DNA of 64,000 nt, from the NCBI GenBank assembly GCA_963281255.1, contig OY725505.1:2356001-2420000 (forward strand), in the 5' to 3' direction. Below, piece after piece: positions 1 through 12,000 of this stretch (position 1 is the stretch's first letter; each line of letters opens with the position of its first letter). The notes under the pieces are model-generated. The model saw only the letters and a program-made list of their open reading frames with translations. It was not told the DNA's origin and made no database searches. A program made the position numbers and the translations under genes. Source of the DNA: Aphrocallistes beatrix. Its lineage: Eukaryota > Porifera > Hexactinellida > Sceptrulophora > Aphrocallistidae.

Positions 1-540
1 GAGAAAGAATGTTGAAATATTTGTTCATGTCATAAGGGCATCTCCCTAAAAAAAACTAGACAGAAATCTTTTAAGGGAAATTCATGATTTATGGGTGAAA
101 ATTGAAAAATTGTTAGAAAAGCCTACTTTCGGGGGGAATGGGGTTGGAACCTTTTCTACAGTGAAGCCCAACATTAGTCGTTGAGATATTACTTATGTAT
201 TTCTTAAAAAAAGCTTTATGTACTACATGCAAAATTTGATTAAATCGTTAGATTTCGTAGTATCTATCACGCGTGCGTACATACATACAGGCAGACAGAC
301 AGACATACATAGAATGCCGTCCATGCCATAACGACATCTCCCTCCAGGACGTACTAAAAAATTTGAGAATCCTGAAGCGTCATATTTGACATGAATAAGT
401 GATCATTAAAATTTTTTGTCAAATTCAATTGCTATCTAATAGCTCTTACTGTGTCTAAAAACAGCGAACAATAAATCCATGAGGGACGATTGTTGCCTGT
501 GCTATACGTATATACAATTGGCAAACTATAATTAACTGAC
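1..540. other. Intron/left-edge sequence of the RNF213-like gene, with dispersed repeat
   Basis: No further exon is visible. Around 270-360 lies a run of CAGA/CATA microsatellite followed by a segment about 'ccgtccatgccataa' and 'catctccct' that recurs near 63,590-63,650 and in part near 25-50. It is a dispersed repeat of unknown class. Confidence 0.5.
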
Positions 541-710
541 CTTGAATTGCTCTTCATCATAAAATGTAATAGACATTTTAATGAAATCTTTTAAATAATA
601 CTCTAAAAATTCGTCACTTTTTACATCCTTCATTAAAACATCGTTCACTAATTGTCCGATAGGAGAATTGTCAAAAAGGATATTATATCTTTGAAGAGGA
701 ACAGAATAAC
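541..710 (-). CDS. RNF213-like gene, exon in E3 module (partial gene)
   Basis: This short exon encodes about 56 residues (Gly-Tyr-Ser-Val-Pro-Leu-Gln-Arg-Tyr onward, ending Asp-Glu-Glu-Gln-Phe-Lys). It resembles the RNF213 stretch just before the RING finger, where a Tyr-x-Lys-Asp-Phe-x-x-Met type motif is typical; YLKDFIKM is present here. The acceptor AG is at 712-711 and the donor is AAG|gtcagt at 541/540. The exon begins with GT, which completes the Gly codon left open by the exon at 1953-2411, so phase is preserved. It ends on a codon boundary. The next exon should encode the RING finger (Cys-Pro-x-Cys) but lies outside the window. The exon call rests on phase, splice sites and family resemblance, without transcript data. 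Confidence 0.75.
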
Positions 711-816
711 CTAAATAGTTCAAAGGAATGATAAAATAATATCAAAATTAATTCAAGTAGAATATTATATAATTTCTAATTGTAAATAACTTAAAATGTC
801 AAAGCATAGCTTACTG

Positions 817-979
817 CAGTGGTTCCCAACCTGGGGTCCATGGACCCTTGGTGGTCCACAGAAGATATCAGGGGGTCCACCGGATTTGAATTTTGTATTA
901 CGGTTAATAGGAGGGGGTCCACAGAATATAGGAAAATTGATATTGGGGGTCCACAGTGAAAAAATGTTGAAAACCGCTG
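817..979. mobile_element. hAT-type MITE (CAGTGGTTCCCAACC family), copy 1
   Basis: The element starts CAGTGGTTCCCAACC and ends GAAAACCGCTG, the classic hAT non-autonomous termini, with internal GGGGGTCCAC repeats. Two better copies occur at 28776-28946 and 48290-48454. The flanks gcttactg and gcctactt are a degraded 8-bp target duplication. It sits in an intron of the RNF213-like gene. Confidence 0.85.
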
Positions 980-992
980 GCCTACTTGTATA

Positions 993-1691
993 TAAGGCCT
1001 CACAGTAAATTGTGGATTTAGGACTAGGGTTGCGGTAGAAGATGGCTGAACTAATACATGAGCTGCCCTAAATCATTAACACAGCACAATAGAGCTTCGG
1101 AGTGTATTACCAGCATATGTAAAGATGGTGTCAAAGTACCCATATCCGTTGTTAAAATTTAGATTTTAACAACGGATATGGGTAGCTCACCATATGGTCA
1201 CCATATGGTTGCGCAATAGGTTATATTTGTGACAAATTTGGTGATTTTCAAAGGTCGTTTCAGGACACTTCTAAGTGCTTTTATTATAAATTTTTCCGCA
1301 TAGAACAGAGATGTGAATGGGTTAATACCAAAAATTTGGATTTTTTTCATGGAATGTTGCTACATTCCATGAACAAATTCCAATTTTTTGGTATTAACCC
1401 ATTCACATCTCAGTTCTATGCAGAAAACTTTACAATAAAAGCACTTAGAAGTGCCCTTAAACGACTTCTGAGAATCACCAAATTTGTCACAAATATAACC
1501 TATCCCCAGACATATGGTGACTAATCTAAATTTTAACAACGATATGGGTACTTTAACACAAAATTTATATATGCTGGTAATACATTCCTATCTATTGTGC
1601 TTTGTTAATGATTTAAGGCAGCTAATGTTTTAGTTCAACCATCCTCTATCGCATCCCTAGTCCCAAATCCGCAAGTTACTGTGAGGCCTTA
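993..1691. repeat. 0.7-kb fold-back palindrome (long inverted repeat)
   Basis: Two arms of about 340 bp are imperfect reverse complements. They begin AAGGCCTCACAGTAA on the left and end TTACTGTGAGGCCTT on the right. They meet at a centre near 1360, where TTCATGGAATG faces CATTCCATGAA across 5 bases. The left arm contains an extra internal inverted duplication around 1138-1186 (CCATATCCGTTGTTAAAAT). It is probably a fold-back/MITE insertion in an intron. No target duplication could be confirmed. Confidence 0.8.
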
Positions 1692-1952
1692 GAGCAAGTT
1701 AAATTCTACGTAAGATTGAAATGTCAACACAACATGGAATCTCATTTCAAATTTTAATTCTTAGAATATAATAACACATTTTCTAAACATGATACAGTAT
1801 ATCCAGGAAATATTGACGACACAAAACTCACAAACACATATGGATCATTAATTTAATGGTGTAAAAAGACTAGCTAACAAAAATAGTATTAGTTCTCAAA
1901 ACTTTTCAGCCCACCCTTGTATATTAAGCCAATGCCAATGAAGTAAACTTAC

Positions 1953-2411
1953 CATCTTTCAAACAAAAGGTATACCACAATTCAGATACGGTTTTAGAGA
2001 TTAACCATGAAAATGGAAATAAAGCTTGAAAGAAATGACCATCTGCTCCATCGTTTGACATAGGAATGCGCTTGTTAACAGCTCTTCCATGAATAGAATT
2101 TTCAATTGAAAATAAAAAGATATCATTTGAAAACAATATTTCCCAAAATTCATTTAGTTTCACTGGATAATTGTCTTGAGTTCGATACAGTAATAAATTC
2201 CCATTCCTATCTAAAAGAGTCAGTAATTCTGCCAAGATCGGGGTTATCTGTCTGTAAATATAGGTAACAAGTGCTTTCTGAAATGATCCAGATGCTTGTA
2301 TTATATCCCAACAAGAAGTTGCTTCCTTTATCCAATTCTGAGTTTCTAAATCAACCTCTTTCTCTCTAAGTGCATTCGATATTTTCATATAAATAGTTAA
2401 TAAAATTTTGT
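1953..2411 (-). CDS. RNF213-like gene, E3-module exon
   Basis: This 459-nt exon encodes about 152 residues. Sections match RNF213 after the AAA core: an ITPILAELLTLLDRNGNLLL segment (family pattern: VTP...a.iDRN.NL) and PFSWLISKTVSELW (family PFSW.I...LW). The acceptor is tttcttttag|AC at 2413-2412 and the donor is GATG|gtaagt at 1953/1952. The exon starts with AC, completing a GAC codon with the G left by the exon at 3098-3233, and it leaves a single G for the next exon at 710. Both joins keep one open frame, which is strong internal support for real splicing. Confidence 0.85.
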
Positions 2412-3097
2412 CTAAAAGAAAAATTATGCATAAGAGGAACATTTTGATGTTTTGGAAAAGGTTAGTTCATGACAATACAGTCACTATAACAATTCGCTAT
2501 ACGTAAGTAATAATCATTGGGGTAATAAAGTATTTTTTTGACATCAATTATTACTTTCAACTTTATCTTATCCCAGGTTAAAAACAGTGAAATGGCCTTG
2601 TATTTGAGAAGTCTATGCATCTACACACTCGAACTACTCAGATTAGTATTGTTTATTTATCAATTGTGCTTAACAAGCAAGTATTCTGTCACCTTGATCA
2701 ACTTGTCCTCATTTTATATAATTTTATGGCAAGTGTCAAGTGGCACAAGGTGACACAGGTGCTAGTAATTATGCTTTGGAAAAGATAGATTTCTGATGTT
2801 AAATTTTCTGTAGCTATCATGGTTTAAATGAATTGGCCTCCTAGGATTGTTTCATTTTATTAATATTTAGAAATCAATATGGTCTTCAAACACTTTTTGC
2901 CGGGGTATGTATACTATAAGAACATTCTTTCTATCCAGGTCTGTATATGTCCATGGAAAGTGAATCTTATCAAAAATTGGGTAGACAAATAAAAAAGCTC
3001 AATACAAAAGAGCTGGTCAAAAGTAGACGGATTATTAATAACGTTACTAATGTAGATATACACCAAAATAGGAAAAATATAAAATTAGCATTCTTAC

Positions 3098-3233
3098 CGT
3101 ATTTCTGCTCTTGGAAAATAATCACTGTATCTTCCAATCGAGGCAAAGTACGTTTATCACTCCCAAAGCAATCGTCAATCAAAGATATAGATTGCTGAAT
3201 ACAATTGGCTATGAGGTCTTTTCTGTTCACAAC
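3098..3233 (-). CDS. RNF213-like gene, small exon linking AAA core to E3 module
   Basis: This 136-nt exon begins VVNRKDLIANCIQQSISLID, resembling the RNF213 segment after the AAA ring (family pattern: ...LL..CVQ.A...L.D...). The acceptor is ttattttag|GTTGTG with AG at 3235-3234, and the donor is TACG|gtaaga at 3098/3097. The large upstream exon ends on a codon boundary at 6089 and this exon starts on one. It ends with one base that is completed by the exon at 2411. It is separated from the upstream exon by a 2.86-kb intron rich in repeats. Confidence 0.85.
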
Positions 3234-4123
3234 CTAAAATAAAATCAATATTTGATAGCCTTATTAAGTTATTTCTCGAATGTTCATTTTAGGTGTGGTA
3301 CTTTCCGTAGCACTTTTAGAGTGGTATGGCTCTACCGCAGCACATCTCGTGTAGTTCATATGTTATGAGATATACAAATGAAATATTAACCGTGTAACTT
3401 CAGCCCGTTCTGAAATTCTACTGAACCGATTTACCATATTTAGCACCTGATAAGATAAGATAAAAAGATCATTAGAAAGTCATTGAGAAATGACCACAAG
3501 TAGTTGTACTAAAATAATCACCAGTGGCGGACACTGGGAGTTATTGAGGTGCTGAGTGTCCAGATATTTGTTATGAGCTCATCTAGATATCTTCCTACGC
3601 TTCTATAACAAAATTGTAGCATACGATCTTAAAATCTTCACAGGCGGGATGGGAGCGTGCTTCCAGCTGCCTGTGAGAATACATACACGAATGGTTGATT
3701 ACGTAATTGAGTATGTGTATGCCGGTTTTAGATTTTTTGCTGATTCATCACAACGTCATGATTATGAAAATATTCAAAACCCTTCGTTACCCCGGTAAAG
3801 TGTCGCGTCATTTCTGGTTTAAGCAATTTGGGTTGGGAAGCCATATTAGTTTGGGGTAGTAACTATAGATGGTAAAATTCCCGATGCAACGAATGGTTTA
3901 AAAATATTGCAGAGTTATCCAAACAACATTTCATCAATCAATATGTTCACTTCCATCTCTTATCAGAGATATTTCGAAATTTACCGCTCGTGAGTTATTT
4001 CGCATATTTTAGAAAATGATGATGTGACATAGCTTCTAAAAAAAAGATTGATTTGAATAGGGCTTACGTAGAATAGAGCATAATTTTGTATCTAACCTTT
4101 CGATTTTCAAAATAGGCTAAATC

Positions 4124-4742
4124 ATAGCATTCTATATACTAAGGCAATGGCACTCCCTCAAGCTAAGTCAAGTCTGCAAGTCTCTCTCAAGCTAAGTCAA
4201 GTCTCTCTCAAGCTAAGTCAAGTCTGTCCCTCAAGCTAAGTCAAGTCTGTCCCTCAAGCTAAGTCAAGTTTGTCCCTCAAGCTAAGTCAAGTCTATCCCT
4301 CAAGCTAAGTCAAGTTTGTCCCTCAAGCTAAGTCAAGTCTGTCCCTCAAGCTAAGTCAAGTCTGTCTCTCAAGCTAAGTCAAGTCTGTCCCTCAAACTAA
4401 GTCAAGTCTGTCCCTCAAGCTAAGTCAAGTCTGTCCCTCAAACTAAGTCAAGTCTGTCCCTCAAGCTAAGTCAAGTCTGTCCCTCAAGTCTCAATATTGT
4501 GATTAACTATTCTTTTGTTATTTTGTATGTATTAAGTATTAAATAATTCGACTATGTGCATTAAAAACCAAATAATATATCTCATTTCAATTGTTTTGAT
4601 ATAATAGTTAGTTTGTCAGGGTGGGTGAATGCCTAAATTGATGGAAAATTGAAATATCTACAATATCAAAATTATTGGTTTTGAAGTATTTAACCAATCC
4701 ATGGTACTAATTTTGTCATTGCCTTAGTATATAGAATGCTAT
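4124..4742. mobile_element. TIR element with 9-bp target duplication carrying a minisatellite
   Basis: Terminal inverted repeats of 26 bp (ATAGCATTCTATATACTAAG...) face each other at 4124-4149 and 4717-4742. The flanks are an exact 9-bp direct repeat, ggctaaatc, at 4115-4123 and 4743-4751. A 9-bp duplication suggests the Mutator-like superfamily. About 340 bp of the interior is a 23-bp tandem repeat starting next to the left terminus. No transposase is present, so the element is non-autonomous. Confidence 0.8.
4153..4495. repeat. 23-bp minisatellite, about 14 units
   Basis: The unit is close to CCTCAAGCTAAGTCAAGTC plus TGTC. Fourteen units in tandem differ by single substitutions (TCTATC, TTTGTC, CAAACT), and the leftmost units vary in length. 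There are no unique spacers, so it is not CRISPR-like. Confidence 0.9.
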
Positions 4743-6088
4743 GGCTAAATCAACTTGATTATGCAGCATTATGAGATGTTCTTCTCTTTGTTATAACTCG
4801 AAAATTATTCGACACACCGGTTCTATATTAATGCCAAAGGTATTTATGGATGTTTCTACAGTATTGTGCTGGAATCAGATGATGACGTCATGATGAACAG
4901 AAAAAAAAATCCGACATATCTCGCGAATAAGATTAGGTAGAAGTGAAGATATCATCGATGAAATGTTTAGTAACGATATCCCTACAGTTTTAGGATAACG
5001 TCATCATACATCATGGTGAGTCAGTAAAAAAGTCTAAAATCGGGATACAGGATACAGACTCAATATTTCTCGATTTTTTAGTAGGGGCAGGATTAGTGGC
5101 GTTTCCAGGAATCTGTGGCTGAGGAGGGGGCACAACATCCAGCTTTGGATCTGGGAGCTCTAGTAGGGTCTAGGGGCAAAGCCCTGGAACCTGAAAAACT
5201 CTAGATATATAGGGCCGGGGGCCCCAAAAGACTAGCATTTTGAGATCTCCTAGTCCCTAAAACACTAGCGTTTTGGGTCAGTAGCGATATGAGGTTCCAT
5301 ACTTTTGACCCTAGATCTCCAGTGATTTAGGGATCCCACTTCATCATGGGGATAGTTATCGTTTTGGTCTAAAACTCGAATACAATTTTCTCTGATGCAA
5401 ACACATCATAAACCTGATCGGGATGCACAATGTACCTAAACTTAACATTCGGTAAAATGGGTATATTGAAAAATTTTGAAAATGTCAAATTTGGACAAGG
5501 AACTTAAACATTCCTATTCTCAACATAAAACTCCAAAAGCCCCCTAAAGAGGCTTTTGAGGTGTCAAAATAGTCAATTGAGCGCCAACTTACAAAGGGGT
5601 ATTTTGCAAAATTTCCAATCCCCAATCATTACGGAAGCATAATTAATCTAGTTTTCTAGTTATCTTAACCTCAAATGCTCAGAATCGAGATAAGAACTCA
5701 TTGCGAGTTATGATGTTTTGATGTTCAAACACCACGGAAAATTGGGGAAACTTTAACTCTAAAACATCAACTTATCTCGATTCAGCTTCAAGATTGAAAA
5801 CTCGCTGACTTATGCTTCTACAACGGATTGCTGTTGGAAATTTTTCAAAAAGACTGCACCCCAAACGCGCTTACAACAGAATACTTTCATATTCTTGGGT
5901 TTGTGCTAAAAAAACATCACATCACCAATCACATGCTCAATTCTATAGCAAGCTTCCTAAATTGAAAGATGTTTACTTGAAAATTAAATCAACAAGGATA
6001 ACGTAACATAGTATATCCTATCAGCAAATAAATTAATGGGGAAGATTTTGAGGAAATAATAAAATAATGTTTAAGAATTTATACTTAC

Positions 6089-9000
6089 CTCACATTTTGA
6101 TGAAAATAACTCGTATAAATGCATTTTCGATAAATTTTGTAACGGTGGTAAAATATTATCTTTATCCAATAAGCTATCAATATGTATACAATCTACATCC
6201 CCTCCATGATAACCAGAAAATTCAGATCCAGTAGCTCGCTTTTGCAATTGTGCCAAAATTACTATAAAGATCTTGCAATTAGATTCGCTCCGTTCTCTGA
6301 ATTCGTTAATTTCTTCATATGACGTATATCTTACAGCTGAAATAAGATCCTTATTTAATTCACCAGATTCTGATTGAATTATAATTATTTGTGAAATTTC
6401 TCTCTCGGATTTTTTGACGATATTTAAGAACTCTTTAACAAATCCTTGGCTTGTTTGAAATTGTTGAAGATATATACCAGAAATAGGTGTATTTAGTTTT
6501 TTACTCAAATATCCAATATCATAATCATTTAAAAGTCTAGAATGTGTGGTTGCTTGAATGAAGTAGATCTGTTTTTCTATCTTTTCAGTCAATACTTTGG
6601 ACAAGTAATTCTCAAGAGTCATAGTTTTGGTTTCATTAAAGTATTCATCTACAATTTCTGCAGCAGACAGTTTCAAATCAGTCAATTCTAAGCGCAATAC
6701 TGCATCTACAGTAGCCAATTTTAAAAGAAGGCTCTTACAAAGATCAAAAAGCTGTTTCTCATCAGAATAGTTTGCACTCATTTCCTTCATAGCGCTATAT
6801 ATGATGGTAGCTGGTGTGTCAGGTTGATAACCAATAAAACAATCAGCTATTTTAATTCCTGACCTTTTTCTTATAGACATATCAATAGGGGTAGAAAATT
6901 CCAAAGCCCATTGAGTCAGATTTTCTTTAAGCTTTAATGTATGTTCTGGTAAGATGGTCGATATGAGGAGAGTATGTTTTTCAAGTCTATTAACAAGAGG
7001 TGGTGGAAAATTCTGAAAAACGGTTTCTTTATCTGCAATTATTATCAGCTTAAAGTCATCATGAACCTTGCACTTAACTCGATGCGTACCCAAACCTAAA
7101 TCTATATAACGATTTCCGTAAATGTGCATATAATATTGATTTAGAGCATCATAAAGACTCTCATATAAATTATCCAAGTTAATGAGTATAACTGTCTTAC
7201 CAGTTTCCATATATACTTTGATTTTATTGATATTTCTACAGATCACAGAATAATGTTGATCATCAGGAAAGCTAGATCCAAACAAAACTCTTAGATCTTG
7301 TCGCTTTCCAGAAGACCAAATATCTGGAGAAGAGAGGACAATATCTAACGCAGCAAGATTTTCTGTTAATAATAACAAATAACGGTTCTCACCATAAAAT
7401 GTACTTTCATAATTTGTTAAATTTGCTTTGATTAAATCCAAGGTCTTGAATTCAGGTCCTTTGTTTTCAGTAGAGGGATAGGCTATACCTTCTCTCTCAA
7501 AGAATTCGAGCGGATTAATATCACCCATTCCACTAAAGTTCCTCAAAATTGAATGTTGAAGGATCTTAGGATTTAGTTTTGTATTAAAATGTTTGCATAG
7601 GAAAACGAGCATTTTTATCAGACTGTAAAAGTCTCGGAGTCCATAAAAATCCTTTGTAGTTTTAGAATTATCACGAATAAAGGCAAGGAGTTCTAGATAG
7701 GAATCAGCTATCAAATTGATCTTGTCTTTGATTCCATGCCTAAATTTTTTACTTTCATCTGATTTTAATATCCCTTTAGCGGTGGAAATGAGTTGACCTC
7801 TGTTTGGCTCATCCCTTAATAACATGATACCTCTGTTCATTTTTGCTGGGTCTAAGGCCCAGTTTGAAATGCCAATAAATGCAACAATATCTTCCTCAGA
7901 ACGACTTTTCAATTTGAAATCAGTCTCGGTACCATTGTCTGTGTTCATATCACTTTGAATGATATTTTGGTGAATGTAAATAGAATCATCAAGGAGAGGA
8001 TGAAGGACCTTTAAAGGAAGTTTGGGAGAATCTTCAGCTAGTCCCACTTCATCGAGTACTACACAAGATACAAATTGTTTCGGATTTCTACCTTTCTGAA
8101 AAGCGGCACATTTCTTAAACACATCAATTATACCTTCAGATGTAGATAAGTGACTACATTGGTAAGATATCATATGGACTTGCTTGAAATTAGTCAATAT
8201 ACTACCATCTAAAGATCTATTACCCTGCATAGAATCTGATATTATGGTCTTAGAAAGTGATTTTGAACTTCCTGGTTTACCCACAATGAATAAAGGAATT
8301 TTTAACTCAGTACAAATGAACATCATAAATATGTTCTCTTTCAGAGCATGATTATCAGCTATGTTTGTTCCAATATTCATATCCTTATACAGAATTTTGT
8401 AGTAGTTTTCAACGAACTTAGATATAAATTCCGACTTTAAAATAATTTGGAGAGGATCTTGAAAATATTTGGCTATAGTGACATCAAATTCATCCCTATC
8501 TTGTAGTCTAGATCTGTAACAAACAGATAATGCAAGAATTACGCTTGAAGTCATAATGTCAAATTCATTATAAGAGATTTCTTCTGTGAAGGAACTAGTA
8601 CAAGATTCAGATTCAGAAGAATAATCGAATATACTAGTATCTCCAACAAAAGTAGCATTATTACTCTCTGAAGTATTGGTTTTGCTCAATTCCTTAGAGC
8701 GTAGAATTATTTCTGGGTTAAATGCTTTTAGATTGTTAAAGAACCAGATTATGACTCTCATGGTGCGATCAACATCACGCAAACTTACATAACTGCATTC
8801 GTCATCTCGACAACGCATATAATATTGTGCTTCACAAAGAATATTCGAAATTACTTTGATTAATTTAGAATCTAGCACGCCAATCATTGAATCAATATAT
8901 TTTGTTACCATTTCGATTATATACTTATTCTCCGAAACTTGATTCAGGGTTCCAAAATCCCAAACCAAAGACCCCAAGCTTTCTGGGAGTTCCAATACTC

Positions 9001-12000
9001 TGTACACCAAATTTCTAAGCGGGGTCCCTCCAGTGATTTCTGAGGTGACTGATCTATTCTTGAAATATCCTAAACCTGCTTGATTGAGTTTTTTAATCAT
9101 TTCATTGCTGTGTCGTCTATACGGATTACAAGCTGCTATGAATTGCAGTCGATTGTTTCGAGGAATTTGTTTGCCATAAATGCGATGGTCGCACATGATC
9201 TCTTTGATTAGTGAGATATTTTGGCTCGTGTTTGCTTCATCGAAAAATACAATCGTATCAATGCCAAATTTTTCAATGTTATATTTCGCAATAGTTTGTG
9301 CTTTCAATACACTATCGATTATTTCTTTTTCTGTTGTGCCGCCGTGGATTTTCATAATAAGCAAATTGTTCTTGGTTTTATTATAAGCCTGTAGTGCACA
9401 CATGTACTCAATCAGATGAGTTTTACCACATCCAGTTTCTCCCATTATAATAACAGGAATGTTGCACCTGAATCGCATATGAATGCCTAATATCTTCCTC
9501 GCATTGTCTAGTGTAATCACATAGTTAGGGTCTGGATCGAAATCATGTTCGCATCCCATTACACGAGTGAGCTTCAGAATTAGTTCTTTTTTTGAAAGTT
9601 CTGTAAAATTTTCATTAAGATTGACATGGTTAGCTTTAAGATGACGAAATAATTCCTTGGACATTATTCTCTTCTCAATGACAATATTCGTGTCATCTGA
9701 GTTTAATAGATTTTTAGTTCGGCCGTCAACCCAAAATCCAAGGAATGTCATTGTATGTCCATCGGGGTTGAAGAAGATGTAGGGATGGGAGCTATTCTCC
9801 CATTTCCTACGCTCAATGATCTTATATCTCGGACCCTCTGAATCAGCTGGCCTTTCTAGTGATGGAGTGGCAAAGTCTCGAGACATATGAATCATTAAGC
9901 GAAGAACAAACGACTTGAATCCTTTCCATTCTTCCCCCATCGCAGCCATTTGACAAAAACTAGACTTCTCGCAGTCAACCAGCTGTTTGTTTAGGAACTC
10001 TACAAAGTATGAAATCTCTGTCCAAGATGGATTATGAATTCCGCACTGACTAATCAAAACTCGAACCATTGAAGGATAATCTGTAGTAAGAATGTCGGGA
10101 TTATATACAAAACTGTCCAAATCAGCTTTAGTTTCCAGTAAATTCAAATAAGAATATACTCTCTGAAATTCAATTTTAGAAAATATAGATTCATCAAATG
10201 CAACAGAATTTGCATCTTCTAACTGGTTTAACATTTCTATTGGTTGTAGACAGTTAAAATGTGGGAATTGCTGGATGAACTGGCGAGTTGGAGGTTGCAG
10301 GAGGTCTACCGTTAGCTCGTATGCATAGAAGTCTGTATTTTTTCGAGTCCAAATTAGACCATCTGAGTTTGTAATACAACCTAACACAATTAGCTTGAAG
10401 AGGAAAGATTCAATACCATGCTGAATTGTAGACGCGATGTCGATGTGATAGAAATTTACTTGCATGGAATTCCAAACTCGAGTGTCAACTATCTGATTCA
10501 GAATACTTTCTTGAGATAATCGGTTACCATATAGACTGATTGTTGTAGATTCAAATTCATTCCCTGATGCTTTGCTTAATTCGCAGATTCGGGCTTCCAT
10601 TTTGTTTATAAAAAGAGACTTTCCTGCTCCAAAGTTAGTAGAAATGAATAGTCTGGATAAAAATGCATTTGCATTGGTTGTATTTTCATTTTGACTGAGT
10701 TTATTGGATAAATAGTTTGAAATCTTTTCAGTATTGTATTCTCTTATTGCAAGTTTATTGTATTTGTCTAGGGCAGAGGCCATGTAACACTGTTGCTCTT
10801 GTTCTTCTGAACATAAAATAACCAATTTATATCGGGAATGTGTTCGTAATTCCAAGGTATATTGACTCAAACTTCTACAGGCTGCTTTGGAGGTTTCAAA
10901 AGTGAGTTTCTCAGCATGAAGAAGACAATAGATGTGATAATAGTTTCTTGAATTGTCGGTCAATGCTCTTTTCCAGAAGATGTCTAACTCTTCACAAGTA
11001 GTTGTTTCTTCACAAATTAAAATTTCGTACTGAAACGGTAGAGGCAAGTTGCAACTTAAACTGAAAAGGTAAATAGCAAAATTGAATATTTCATCAGATG
11101 GAAGCAAAATTAAATTTGGTTCTTTTAGGACTAAATGATCTGGAAATTTCCGTTCTCCTTTTAATAGACTTTCACTGTTTTTGTTCAAAATACTTAAAAA
11201 TCCCCCGACTTGAGAGAAATTTTCAAATTTATACCCACTTATATCCTCAACATTTATTTGTTCTCCAGATAAGTTATCAGAACAACCATGGATATCTTTT
11301 TCATCTTCTGTTGAAATTTCAGGTTCAGAATGGCGAGTACACCATCTAACAACATCTATATCAGATATGTCCGTTTTTCCTTCTCTTTTTAACTCTCGAA
11401 TTGCCAATTTTATGTGCGATTCTGTGAATTCATTATCAGCTTTCACTTCTTCCACAAGTATTAGGTCTTCTTCAGTTAGTTCGAAACAGTCACTCACAAC
11501 CGTATCTTCAGTTTGGACATCAGAGACTAATTGGTCTGATGGCACTTTTTCGTTTTCAATTAACCACTGTATTGTGTAGAGTATCAGACGTTTAGTAATT
11601 CCAGGATTCACTATGGACAACAGGTGATACACCTGCTGATCTTCAATTGATTCGCTATCAATTAAGATGGAGTTTAATACTTTCTTAATGTAGACTAGTT
11701 GAGCAGTAGTATAATAGCTGAGGAAGTACTCCTCTTGACGGTTATGACTGATAGTTTCAGACATTATATCTAATTTCGATCTAGCATTTGATATTTCAGA
11801 ATCAAGCATTGAACCTTCATTAAAGGGAATTGAAATGGAAAGAATAGCATAATCAGGATGATCGAGTTTGTATAGATTCTGAAGAATCTTAGTGAATATC
11901 ACGATTTTTTCATATATTTCAGGAAAGACATCTAGATTTGAGTGAGAATACTTTGTTGTGTAATTAGAACCTTGAGATAAGAGCATAAACTTACTCAAAC

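Larger units (their letters stand above)
3236..6086. other. Repeat-bearing intron of the RNF213-like gene
   Basis: Apart from the minisatellite-filled TIR element at 4124-4742, this 2.85-kb intron shows only AT-rich sequence. It also has a GC-richer patch at about 5,090-5,300 (aggggg/ggcaaagccctgg) of the kind seen in dispersed repeats. No conserved exon was recognised. Confidence 0.5.

Noticed and set aside
1336-1524. ORF across the centre of the 993-1691 palindrome
   Set aside because: Explained by the inverted repeat; no protein similarity.
4153-4495. Regular 23-bp repeats suggestive of a CRISPR-like array
   Set aside because: Units are directly contiguous with no unique spacers, and the setting is an animal transposon, so this is a minisatellite.
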